64,000 bases of DNA, from the NCBI GenBank assembly GCA_947447985.1, contig CANFLX010000001.1, positions 62,001 to 126,000 on the forward strand. The letters run 5' to 3'. The notes beneath the pieces are model-generated. The model was given only the letters and a program-made list of their open reading frames with translations. It searched no databases and had not been told where the DNA came from. Source of the DNA: Comamonadaceae bacterium. GTDB taxonomy: Bacteria; Pseudomonadota; Gammaproteobacteria; Burkholderiales; Burkholderiaceae_C. A program made the translations under genes and the position numbers. Positions 37,326-45,624 of this stretch are shown here, one piece after another. Numbering within the stretch: position 1 is the stretch's first letter; the number at the start of each line of letters is the position of its first letter.

Positions 37326-40262
37326 ATGACCGTCACACTCAACCACACTGAACTTCTCCACCGCGCACACCACTTCGCCAAAGACTTTGCGGACGCAAAC
37401 TACGAGCTGGGTGAAGCGCAAAACTTCATCCGCGGCCTCTGCGATGTCTTTGGTTTTTCGAACAAGCGATTGGTCAGCTTTGAGCAGCGCGTGAGAAGGC
37501 TCGGTGGCGGGCGCGGCCGCATTGATGGCTTTTATCCCGGCAAGCTCTTGATTGAGATGAAGTCGCGCGGCGAGGACTTGGACAAGGCCTACCAGCAAGC
37601 CACCGACTACTTACCCGGCCTGCGCGACGTGGAGCTGCCCGAGTACCTGTTGGTGAGCGACTTTGAGCACATGCGCTTGTATCGCTTGGACGGTATCACG
37701 CCCCCGCTGTGCCACCGCTTGGCCGACTTTGCACTGCACTTGGACGCCTACCTCTTTCTGGCAGGCTATGAGTCGCAGGCGCAGCAAGCCCAAATCGCGG
37801 TGGACGAGCACGCCGCGCGCAATATTGCGCAATTGCAAGATGCCATGCGCGACGGTGGCTACAACGGTGTGGATTTGCAGCGCTATCTGGTGCGCCTGCT
37901 GTTCTGCCTGTTTGCGGAAGACACCGGTATTTTCGAGCGCGCCGGCAGCTTTGGCCGCTACCTGCGGCACCACACGCGCGAAGACGGCAGCGACTTGGAC
38001 GGCGCGCTGCAAAACCTGTTTGACGTGCTCAGCCACGCCCCTGCGCAGCGCCCTAAAAATTTGCCGTCCGAGTTGGCCTGCTTTCCCTATGTCAACGGCA
38101 GCGTGTTTGACGGCCAACTGGCGCGCTGCTACTTCAACAGCACCGCGCGCAGCGTGTTGCTGCATTGCTCCGAACATTTTGACTGGGCCCAAATCAGCCC
38201 TGCCATTTTTGGTTCGCTGTTTCAGGCCGTGATCCACCACGACAACGAGGGCATCACCGGCAAAAGCACCAAGCGGCGCGAGCTGGGCGCGCACTACACC
38301 AGCGAGACCAATATCCTGCGGGTGATCGGCCCCTTGTTTTTGGACGCACTCAAGGCCGAACTGCTGGCAGCGCGCGGCCCCGGCGGCAGTGCACAGCGCC
38401 TGCAAAAGTTGCTCGAGCGCCTGCGCAGCATCAACTGCTTTGACCCGGCGTGTGGTTGCGGCAACTTTTTGGTGATCGCCTACCGCGAGATCCGCCGCCT
38501 GGAGCTCGACGCCGTGGAAGGCCTGCAAGCCATCGAGAGCCGCAACCGCGCGGTCAGCGACACGCTGGACGTCAAGGAGTTTGGCTACATCCAGTGCGAT
38601 GTGCACCAGTTCCACGGCATCGAAATCGAGCCCAGCGCCGCCCACATTGCCACAGTCGCCCTGTGGCTTACCGACCACCAGGAGAACCTGCGCGCCAGCC
38701 GCGTGCTGGGCGGCAACTTCAACCGCCTGCCCCTGATGCGTCGCGCCAACATCGTGTGTGCCAATGCGCTCAGTACCGACTGGGCGTCGGTGCTCTTGCC
38801 GGAGCTGTGCGACTACGTGATTGGCAACCCGCCGTTTGTGGGCAAGAAGGAACAGTCCGCAGACCAAAAAGCCAGCTTTCAACCGGTGATGGACGCAGTG
38901 CATGGCGCTGGCGTGCTCGACTTTGTGGCGACTTGGTATGTCAAGGCGGCGCGCTACCTCGCCGACGCTGCGGCGCGCACGGGGCAGGCGCCCAGCGCTC
39001 ATGGGCCTGCGGCTTCCAAATCGCGCTCAGCACCTGCCCCGTACGCGCCGCAGCGCAACCGCAGCTTCAGTGTGCGCACGCGCTGTGCGTTTGTGTCCAC
39101 CAACAGCATCACGCAGGGCGAGCAGGTCGGGGTGCTCTGGGGCTGGATGCTGGCGCAGGGCATGAAGATTCAGTTTGCCCACCGCACTTTTCAGTGGAGC
39201 AACGACGCCAAGGGCGTGGCCGCGGTGCACTGCGTGATCATCGGGTTTGGTACCGACGACTTGCCGGGCAAGACGATTTTTGATTACCCGGATATCAAGG
39301 GTGAACCGGTGGCGAAGGCGGTGCGCAACATCAATCCATATTTGGTGGATGCGCCAGATGTGTTGCTGTCCAAGCGTGGCGCGAGTATTTGTGGTGCTAA
39401 GTCCATGATGGAGGGCAGTGCACTTATCGACGACAGTCACTTTTTGTTGACTGAGGACGAGGCTGATGCAGTGCGTCGCCAAAATCCTGCGGCCGGCGCT
39501 TGGATACGCGTGTTGTTGAGTGGCGAGGATTTCATCAATGGGCGTGAGCTACAGTGCCTGTGGTTGGGCGACGCCGCACCTGCGCAATTACGCGCGTCAC
39601 CACTGGTTTTGGAGCGCGTTGCACGAGTTCAAGCATTTCGCGCCGCCAGCGCACGCGCGGCGACCCAAAAACTCTCGGATCTGCCAACACAGTTTGGGGA
39701 ACTGCGGCAGCCGCAAGCGCAGTACCTTTTTGTGCCAAAAACTTCATCGGAACGCCGAGACTTTGTGCCCATTGCCTTCGTGCCAAGCGACGTCTTGGTC
39801 AACAACACCAGTCTTTTTGTCGATCACGCCACGCTATTCGATTTCGGTGTCATGTCCAGCACCATGCACAACGCTTGGATGCGCACGACATGTGGGCGCC
39901 TCAAGAATGACTACCGGTACTCCGCAAAAATCGTCTACAACAACTTCCCTTGGCCCGCGCCGCCAGAGCCAGTCGGGGAGGGCGCCGCCGTAGCGCGTAA
40001 GTCAGGCCCCATAAACGCCCAGAAAAAGCGCGACGCCCTTGAGGCAGCGGCCCAAGCCGTGCTCGATGCGCGTACCAGCTTTCCCGAGGCCTCGCTGGCC
40101 GATCTCTACGACCCCTTGGCCATGCCGCCTGCGCTGCGCAAAGCCCACCAGGCCCTGGACAAAGCCGTAGACGCCGCCTACGCCTACACCGGCCCACCCG
40201 ACGACGCCAGCCGGGTGGCGTTTTTGTTTGGTTTGTACGAGCAGCTGGCTGCGGTGCATTAA
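37326..40262 (+). CDS. MmeI-type restriction-modification enzyme (type IIL)
   Basis: This 978-residue protein combines endonuclease, methyltransferase and target recognition in one chain. The N-terminal nuclease motif is Asp67-x9-Glu77-x-Lys79 (RIDGFYPGKLLIEMK), the spacing known from MmeI. The gamma-class adenine methyltransferase has motif I FDPACGCGNFLV (Asp373) and motif IV NPPF (501-504), followed by FVSTNSITQGEQ. The C-terminal third should hold the target-recognition domain. Residues 547-577 are a low-complexity insert encoded by a 90-bp palindrome. Family members methylate one strand and cut about 20 nt away; the recognition sequence is unknown. A modification-only enzyme is possible if the insert harms cleavage. 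Confidence 0.85.
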   Translation: MTVTLNHTELLHRAHHFAKDFADANYELGEAQNFIRGLCDVFGFSNKRLVSFEQRVRRLGGGRGRIDGFYPGKLLIEMKSRGEDLDKAYQQATDYLPGLRDVELPEYLLVSDFEHMRLYRLDGITPPLCHRLADFALHLDAYLFLAGYESQAQQAQIAVDEHAARNIAQLQDAMRDGGYNGVDLQRYLVRLLFCLFAEDTGIFERAGSFGRYLRHHTREDGSDLDGALQNLFDVLSHAPAQRPKNLPSELACFPYVNGSVFDGQLARCYFNSTARSVLLHCSEHFDWAQISPAIFGSLFQAVIHHDNEGITGKSTKRRELGAHYTSETNILRVIGPLFLDALKAELLAARGPGGSAQRLQKLLERLRSINCFDPACGCGNFLVIAYREIRRLELDAVEGLQAIESRNRAVSDTLDVKEFGYIQCDVHQFHGIEIEPSAAHIATVALWLTDHQENLRASRVLGGNFNRLPLMRRANIVCANALSTDWASVLLPELCDYVIGNPPFVGKKEQSADQKASFQPVMDAVHGAGVLDFVATWYVKAARYLADAAARTGQAPSAHGPAASKSRSAPAPYAPQRNRSFSVRTRCAFVSTNSITQGEQVGVLWGWMLAQGMKIQFAHRTFQWSNDAKGVAAVHCVIIGFGTDDLPGKTIFDYPDIKGEPVAKAVRNINPYLVDAPDVLLSKRGASICGAKSMMEGSALIDDSHFLLTEDEADAVRRQNPAAGAWIRVLLSGEDFINGRELQCLWLGDAAPAQLRASPLVLERVARVQAFRAASARAATQKLSDLPTQFGELRQPQAQYLFVPKTSSERRDFVPIAFVPSDVLVNNTSLFVDHATLFDFGVMSSTMHNAWMRTTCGRLKNDYRYSAKIVYNNFPWPAPPEPVGEGAAVARKSGPINAQKKRDALEAAAQAVLDARTSFPEASLADLYDPLAMPPALRKAHQALDKAVDAAYAYTGPPDDASRVAFLFGLYEQLAAVH
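38966..39055. repeat. 90-bp imperfect palindrome within the RM gene
   Basis: The outer arms 38966-38988 and 39033-39055 (23 bp each) match with one mismatch. The symmetry continues inwards with an AGCGC/GCGCT pair (38994-38998, 39023-39027), giving 33-nt arms around a 24-nt centre. The element is 30 codons long and stop-free in this frame, and it inserts an Ala/Ser/Pro/Arg-rich stretch between the conserved ARYLA and CAFVSTNS blocks. This looks like an in-frame insertion of a palindromic mobile or MITE-like repeat. No second copy was noticed in the window. Confidence 0.75.
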
Positions 40263-40341
40263 ATGCAATGCGTCTCCTCAATGGCGATCTCGTCACCCAT
40301 GGTCTGGCGCCTATTGGTTAACTGCCATGAAGGAAAGTTGC

Positions 40342-40370
40342 TTGTTAAAAGTTCACATTTTTGCTAACAT
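40342..40370 (+). promoter_or_regulatory. Promoter and candidate operator of the higBA pair
   Basis: TTGTTA (40342-40347) and TAACAT (40365-40370) are spaced 17 bases and sit just before the toxin gene. The boxes overlap an inverted repeat TGTTA (40343-40347) / TAACA (40365-40369), a plausible binding site for the HTH antitoxin, which would make the operon self-repressed. Confidence 0.55.
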
Positions 40371-40381
40371 GAAGGGTGTCC

Positions 40382-40714
40382 GTGGCCTTTGAAGTGAATT
40401 ACTTCCACCAACGTGTGGTGAGCGAGATTGAGTCGTGGCCTGTTGACGTGCTTGCGGACTACGCGCGCTTGATCGAGCTTTTGATGGAGCATGGCCCCAG
40501 CCTTCGATTGCCGCATTCGCGGGCATTTGGCGATGGTTTATTTGAGGTTCGACCGCGCGGGCGCTCGGGCATTGGGCGTGCTTTTTATTGCTTTTTGATG
40601 GGTAAGCGCGTTGTGGTGTTGCACGCCTTCATCAAGAAGTCACAGCAAACGCCCGATAAAGACCTGAGCTTGGCGCGCAAACGTTTGAAAGAGGTGCAGT
40701 CATGCCAGAGCTGA
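40382..40714 (+). CDS. RelE/HigB-like toxin (type II TA)
   Basis: This 110-residue protein resembles the phage-derived Gp49/HigB branch of RelE-type mRNA interferases: WPVDVLADYARLIELLMEHGP, PHSRAFGDGLFEVRPRG, GRAFYCFLMGKRVVVLHAFIKKSQQTP. The terminal ARKR.KE helix is typical. Such toxins cut mRNA on the ribosome. The GTG at 40382 has GAAGGG five bases upstream and is preferred to a GTG at 40376. It overlaps the antitoxin gene by 13 nt, with toxin first as in higBA. Confidence 0.85.
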   Translation: MAFEVNYFHQRVVSEIESWPVDVLADYARLIELLMEHGPSLRLPHSRAFGDGLFEVRPRGRSGIGRAFYCFLMGKRVVVLHAFIKKSQQTPDKDLSLARKRLKEVQSCQS

Positions 40715-41019
40715 AATTCAATCCGGTTCCCCACGACCACGCAGGTTTTGTTGCGCGGGCGCGCCTGAAGGCGGGGTTTGACCAAGCCTATGAGAGCCTG
40801 GAGTTGGAATACGCCTTGGCCAGCCAGATGCTGGCGGCGCGCGCCCAAGCAGGTTTGACGCAGGACGCGGTGGCGGAACGCATGGGGACGACCAAGAGCG
40901 CAATTTCAAGGCTGGAAGCGGCAGGCCGTCACACACCCTCGTTGGCAACCCTGAAAAAGTATGCTGCCGCCGTGGGCTGCGACTTACAGGTGAAGCTGGT
41001 GCCGCACAAACCAGCCTGA
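40702..41019 (+). CDS. HigA-like XRE-family antitoxin
   Basis: This 105-residue protein has an XRE helix-turn-helix at about 40-95 (LTQDAVAERMGTTKSAISRLEA) and the SLATLKKYAAAVG segment common in antitoxins of the HigA/RHH-like group. It should neutralise the toxin encoded immediately upstream and repress their shared promoter. The 13-nt overlap keeps the two products in proportion. The pair lies at the right edge of the accessory region next to zapE. Confidence 0.87.
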   Translation: MPELKFNPVPHDHAGFVARARLKAGFDQAYESLELEYALASQMLAARAQAGLTQDAVAERMGTTKSAISRLEAAGRHTPSLATLKKYAAAVGCDLQVKLVPHKPA

Positions 41020-41049
41020 CATGGCGCTGAGGGCACAATACGCCCCGCC

Positions 41050-42147
41050 ATGTCCGTCCTCGAAAACTACCAAAAAGAGCTGCAAACGCGCGGCTACCAC
41101 AGCGACCCGGCGCAGCTGCGCGGCATCACCGCCCTGGAGCGTTGCGCCAGCGAGTGGGCGGCCTACAAAGGCAAGCGCTCCAATTCACTCAAAAAACTCA
41201 TCAACCGCCCACCCGTGCCGCGCGGCGTCTATTTGTACGGAGGGGTGGGGCGGGGCAAGAGCTTTTTGATGGACTGCTTTTTTGAGGCGGTGCCGCTCCA
41301 GCGTAAAACGCGCCTGCATTTCCATGAATTCATGCGTGAGGTGCACCGCGAGCTGCACGACCTGCAAGGCACGGTCAACCCGCTGGACGTGCTGGGCAAG
41401 CGCATCTCCGAGCGCTACAAACTGATCTGCTTTGACGAGTTCCACGTGGCCGACATCACCGACGCCATGATCCTGCACCGCCTGCTGCAGGCGCTGTTTG
41501 ACAACGGCGTGGGCTTTGTGACGACGTCCAACTTCCAGCCCGACGATTTGTACCCCGGCGGCATGCACCGCGACCGGGTGCTGCCCGCCATTGCGCTGCT
41601 CAACCAGGAGATGGAAGTGGTCAATGTGGACAACGGCACGGACTACCGCCGCCGCACGCTCGAGCGCTTGGACCTGTACCAGGTGCCCAACGGCCCCGCG
41701 GCCGATGCGTCCATGACGCAAGCCTTTAACAGCCTGGCCGAATGCGCCGATGGCAACCCGGTGCTGCACATCGAGTCGCGCCAGATCCGCACCCGCCGGC
41801 GTGCGGGCGGGTTGGTGTGGTTTGACTTCAAAGAGCTGTGTGGCGGGCCGCGCTCACAAAACGATTACTTAGAAATCGCCAGCCAGTTCCATACCGTGCT
41901 GCTAAGCGATGTGCCGCAAATGCAAGCCAATGGCAGCTCCGAGGCGCGGCGCTTTACCTGGTTGGTGGACGTGCTCTACGACCGGCGCGTCAAGCTGATG
42001 GTGTCGGCGCAAGTCGCGCCGGAGTTGCTGTACACCAACGGGCCACTGGCGCACGAGTTTCCGCGCACCGTTTCGCGCCTGAATGAGATGCAGTCGGCCG
42101 AGTTCTTGGCCATGGAGCGGCGCGATGTGGACACACGCTTGACATGA
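41050..42147 (+). CDS. zapE: Cell division protein ZapE (AFG1-like ATPase)
   Basis: This 365-residue AAA-type ATPase has GVYLYGGVGRGKSFLMD (Walker A), ICFDEFHVADITDA (Walker B) and the AFG1 family blocks FHEFMREVH and RFTWLVDVLYD. ZapE associates with the Z-ring and is needed for division under stress. The length is typical for the family. It is followed at a 4-nt overlap by a secreted coiled-coil protein gene. Confidence 0.93.
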   Translation: MSVLENYQKELQTRGYHSDPAQLRGITALERCASEWAAYKGKRSNSLKKLINRPPVPRGVYLYGGVGRGKSFLMDCFFEAVPLQRKTRLHFHEFMREVHRELHDLQGTVNPLDVLGKRISERYKLICFDEFHVADITDAMILHRLLQALFDNGVGFVTTSNFQPDDLYPGGMHRDRVLPAIALLNQEMEVVNVDNGTDYRRRTLERLDLYQVPNGPAADASMTQAFNSLAECADGNPVLHIESRQIRTRRRAGGLVWFDFKELCGGPRSQNDYLEIASQFHTVLLSDVPQMQANGSSEARRFTWLVDVLYDRRVKLMVSAQVAPELLYTNGPLAHEFPRTVSRLNEMQSAEFLAMERRDVDTRLT

Positions 42148-42806
42148 CACGGGGCTCGCAAAGCCTCAAGGCCTGCTTGTTGGGACTGGCGCTTGGCGTT
42201 GCCAGCCTGGCGGTGGGGGCGCAAACCTCGCCGATTGCAGTCGCTGCGACTTCTGTGGATCCGCGCAGCGCATTGATGGCAGACCAAGCACTTCAAACGC
42301 AGCAGATGGATGCCCTTGAGAAAGCGTGCTACGCCCGGTTTTTCACCACCAACTGCCTGCTGGACGTGGCGCGCCAGCGGCGCAACATGGTTGCAGACTT
42401 TGAGCGCAGGACAGCGGCACTCGACGCCGCCGATCGCCAGCTGCGGGCGCAAGAGGCCAGCCAGCGCGTGCAAGAAAAACAGCAGGAACAAAGCCAGCGC
42501 CAACAGGCCACCAACCCAGGCTCCGCTGCGCAGGCCCAGCAGGACAAACAAGCCGAAATCGACGCCAAGCAACAAGCGCATGCTGACAAATCAGCGGCAG
42601 CGTTGGAGCCCCGTCCCGCCAAGGAGCCCAAGGCCGAGTCCGGCCCCAACGCCGCCGAACGCGCGGCCAATCGGGCCGCCTACGATAAAAAGCAAACGCA
42701 GATCAAGCAGCGTCTGGCGGACCGTGAGCTTGAGCGCGCCAAAGCGGCGGCCAGTGCCGCATCGGCTCCGCGTGCCTTGCCGCTGCCACCGGCGTCAGGA
42801 CCGTGA
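42144..42806 (+). CDS. Secreted coiled-coil protein of unknown function
   Basis: This 220-residue protein is not assigned to a family. A signal peptide ends near AVGAQ (about residue 27). Two cysteines follow in CYARFFTTNC, spaced for a disulfide, then a highly charged Gln/Ala/Lys/Arg-rich region (about 75-205) likely to be a coiled coil, and a Pro-rich end. It starts in the zapE stop (ATGA) and its stop overlaps the GTG of the helicase gene, so all three are coupled. It is likely periplasmic. Confidence 0.7.
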   Translation: MTRGSQSLKACLLGLALGVASLAVGAQTSPIAVAATSVDPRSALMADQALQTQQMDALEKACYARFFTTNCLLDVARQRRNMVADFERRTAALDAADRQLRAQEASQRVQEKQQEQSQRQQATNPGSAAQAQQDKQAEIDAKQQAHADKSAAALEPRPAKEPKAESGPNAAERAANRAAYDKKQTQIKQRLADRELERAKAAASAASAPRALPLPPASGP

Positions 42807-44818
42807 AGCTGCAGGCGGCGGTGCAGGCCGCGTTCGCCCCTGAAGGCGTGCTGGCACGCACACTGCCCGGCTTTCGCAGCCGCCCCGGCCAGATCGAGAT
42901 GGCGCAGGCAGTGGCTCAAACCATAGCGGATGGCGGCGTGCTGGTGGTCGAGGCGGGCACGGGCGTGGGCAAAACCCTGGCCTATGTGGTGCCTGCGCTG
43001 CTGGGCGGCGAGAAGGTGTTGTTTTCTACCGCGACCAAGGCCTTGCAAGAGCAGCTTTTTTTGCGCGACATTCCTCGCTTGGTGCAAGCACTGGGCTTTC
43101 CGGTGCGGGTGGCTTTGCTCAAGGGACGCAGCAGCTATTTGTGCGCCCAGCGCTTGCAGGGCGCGCGCCAGGCCCATCAAAACTTAGACAGCCCCGACTT
43201 GCGGCTCTTGGCACGCATCGAAGACTGGGCCTTGTCCACGGTCTCTGGCGACATGGCCGAAGTGGCGGAGTTGGACGAACGCTCGGCGGTGATGGCGCTG
43301 GTCACGTCCACCCGCGACAACTGTCTGGGCAGCGGCTGCCCGCAGATTCGCAATTGCCACACCAACCTGGCCCGCCAGGAGGCCATGAAGGCCGACCTGG
43401 TGGTCGTCAACCACCACCTGTTTTTTGCCGACCTGGGCGTGCGCGCGTCGGGCGTGGCCGAGTTGCTGCCCAGCGTGACCACCGTGGTGTTTGACGAGGC
43501 GCACCAGCTCAATGACATTGGCGTGCAATTTTTTGCCCGCCAGTGGAGCACCGGGCAAATGCTCTCGCTCGCCCGTGAATTGGCAGAGCAGTCCAGCGGC
43601 GTGGCACGCGGCATGGTGGACTGGCTGGGTCTGCAGGCCGATCTCACGGCCAGCGTGCAAGGGTTCAAGGCCTTGTTTGCGTCACACCACCCGCAATCCA
43701 ACCTGGCCTGGAACGAGGAGGCTCCTGAAGGCGTGCTGCCCCAGGCATGGCACGCCGCAGTGCAGCCTTGCCTGCAGGCCTTGAGCGCGGCCAGCGCCGC
43801 CGTACGGGCAGTGGACGAATTGGGCCCAGCGTTCTCGGTGCTGGCCGAGCGCTGCGACACGCTCTTGCACACCTTGCAAAGTTTTACCGCCGACGCGCCG
43901 CAGGAGCAGGTGCGCTGGGTGAACCTTGGAGCGCAGGTGCAGCTGTTCCAGTCGCCGCTCACGATTGCAGAGCCCATGCGTGCACTGGCGCGGCCCGATG
44001 CGGCGCCGGGCACCCAGCCCAAGTCCTGGATATTCACCTCCGCCACTTTGGGCACGGATGCACAGCTCGGCTGGTTTGTGGATGCCTGCGGCCTCGAGGG
44101 CGCCCGGGTGTTGCGGGTGGCCAGCCCGTTTGACTATGCCGTGCAGGCAGCGCTGTACGTGCCGCGCGACTTTCCCCGTCCGCAAGACGCTGCACACAGT
44201 GCCGCCGTCGCCAGTTTGGCCGCGCAGGGAGCCAGTGCGCTGGGCGGTCGCACCATGGTGCTGACCACCACCACCCGTGCCATGCGCACCGTTGCCGAGG
44301 CCTTGCGCCAGCACTTTGTGGCCGCGGGTCTGGCGACCGAGGTGCTGTTGCAAGGCCAGGCGCCCAAGCGTGAATTGGTAGACCGATTCGTGGCCGCGAG
44401 TGCTGCCGACCAACGGGCGCAGGGCGGCTGTGTGCTGGTCGCCACCGCCTCGTTTTGGGAAGGTATTGACATTGCGGGAGATGCTTTGCAGCTCTTGGTG
44501 ATCGACAAGCTGCCGTTTGCACCACCCGACGATCCGCTGGTGCAGGCGCGCGCTGCCGCACAAGACGCGGGGGGCGGCAGCGCGTTCAAAAACGTGCACC
44601 TGCCGCAAGCGGCCATCGCGCTCAAGCAAGGTGCGGGGCGTTTGATCCGCAGCGAGACGGACCGGGGGATTCTGGTGGTGTGCGATGTGCGCCTGGCCCA
44701 GATGGGCTATGGCAAAAAGCTGCTGCAGAGTCTGCCGCCCATGCGCCGTTTGGACGACGCGCAGGCTTGGCTGGAGGCCTTGTCGGATCTGAGCGCAGAT
44801 CCTGACTTGCCGTTTTAG
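42803..44818 (+). CDS. ATP-dependent DNA helicase (DinG/YoaA family)
   Basis: This 671-residue superfamily 2 helicase of the XPD-like class has VVEAGTGVGKTLAY as motif I, four cysteines suited to an iron-sulfur cluster (SSYLCAQ, then DNCLGSGCPQIRNC), the DEAH box in VVFDEAHQL and C-terminal motifs GAGRLIRSETDRG. Length and the CxxxxCxxxxxC pattern fit YoaA more than DinG. It would unwind DNA 5'-3' in repair. A GTG start overlaps the upstream stop. It is convergent with bamD, sharing 4 bases. Confidence 0.9.
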   Translation: MKLQAAVQAAFAPEGVLARTLPGFRSRPGQIEMAQAVAQTIADGGVLVVEAGTGVGKTLAYVVPALLGGEKVLFSTATKALQEQLFLRDIPRLVQALGFPVRVALLKGRSSYLCAQRLQGARQAHQNLDSPDLRLLARIEDWALSTVSGDMAEVAELDERSAVMALVTSTRDNCLGSGCPQIRNCHTNLARQEAMKADLVVVNHHLFFADLGVRASGVAELLPSVTTVVFDEAHQLNDIGVQFFARQWSTGQMLSLARELAEQSSGVARGMVDWLGLQADLTASVQGFKALFASHHPQSNLAWNEEAPEGVLPQAWHAAVQPCLQALSAASAAVRAVDELGPAFSVLAERCDTLLHTLQSFTADAPQEQVRWVNLGAQVQLFQSPLTIAEPMRALARPDAAPGTQPKSWIFTSATLGTDAQLGWFVDACGLEGARVLRVASPFDYAVQAALYVPRDFPRPQDAAHSAAVASLAAQGASALGGRTMVLTTTTRAMRTVAEALRQHFVAAGLATEVLLQGQAPKRELVDRFVAASAADQRAQGGCVLVATASFWEGIDIAGDALQLLVIDKLPFAPPDDPLVQARAAAQDAGGGSAFKNVHLPQAAIALKQGAGRLIRSETDRGILVVCDVRLAQMGYGKKLLQSLPPMRRLDDAQAWLEALSDLSADPDLPF

Positions 44819-45624
44819 AAAAGCTTGAGCCAGCCGCCTGTTTCGCCAAGTCCGCCGCCCGCCAGGAACTTGGAGTTGGGGTAGGTGGCTTCGAGCACGC
44901 GCTTGGCGTCGTCGCGCAGACTGGCCATCCCCAGCGCTTCGTACGACTTGTAAATCACAAAAAGCGCTTCTTCCACTGCGGGTACGTTGCGGTAATCGGT
45001 GACGGCGGCTTGTGCCCGGTTGATGGCCGCCACATAGGCGCCGCGCTTGAAGTAGTACTTGGCGACGTGCACCTCGTATTTGGCCAGTGACTGCACGATG
45101 TAATTCATGCGCAGCAGGGCGTCAGGGGTGTAGCGCGAATCTGGAAAGCGAACGCTGAGTTCACGAAAGGCCTCAAACGCTTCTTTGGATGCTTTCTGGT
45201 CGCGCTCGGCCAGATCTTGGCCGGTAAAGTTGCCCAGAATGCCGAGGTTCTCGTTGAAGTTGGCCATGCCCTTGAGGTACAGCGCATAGTCGTACGCTGG
45301 GCTGGCTGGGTGCAGGCGCATGAAACGTTCCAGCGTAGCGACCGCCAAAACCGGTTCACCAGCCTTGGTTTGGGCGTAGGCCTTTTCCAACTGTGCCTGT
45401 TGTGCCAAGGGCGTCCCTGCCGCGCGCGATTCCAGTTTTTCCAACAGGACGATGGCTTTGTCCCATTGGACGTTGCTCATCTCGTCTTTGGCCTCTGCGT
45501 AGAGCTGGGTCGGTGTCATGGTCACCGTTTTGTCGATGGGTGTCACGGAGCAGCCGACCATCAACGCCGCCGCCAAGGGAAGGACGAGCGCGTAAACGAC
45601 CGATAATTTGACTCTCACCATCAT
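44815..45624 (-). CDS. bamD: Outer membrane assembly lipoprotein BamD
   Basis: This 269-residue protein has a lipoprotein signal peptide with lipidated Cys25 (LMVGCS) and five TPR-like repeats typical of BamD/ComL (WDKAIVLLEKLESR, YAQTKAGEPVLAVATLERF, DALLRMNYIVQSLA). It joins BamA in inserting beta-barrel proteins. Two adjacent ATG codons (45624, 45621) fit the signal peptide; a longer start at 45654 does not. Its partner bamB is about 10 kb downstream in the window. Confidence 0.95.
   Translation of the reverse strand: MMVRVKLSVVYALVLPLAAALMVGCSVTPIDKTVTMTPTQLYAEAKDEMSNVQWDKAIVLLEKLESRAAGTPLAQQAQLEKAYAQTKAGEPVLAVATLERFMRLHPASPAYDYALYLKGMANFNENLGILGNFTGQDLAERDQKASKEAFEAFRELSVRFPDSRYTPDALLRMNYIVQSLAKYEVHVAKYYFKRGAYVAAINRAQAAVTDYRNVPAVEEALFVIYKSYEALGMASLRDDAKRVLEATYPNSKFLAGGGLGETGGWLKLF

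Noticed and set aside
37611-39002. 463-codon minus-strand frame opposite the RM gene
   Set aside because: It lies across the conserved nuclease and methyltransferase blocks of the plus strand and shows no motif of its own.
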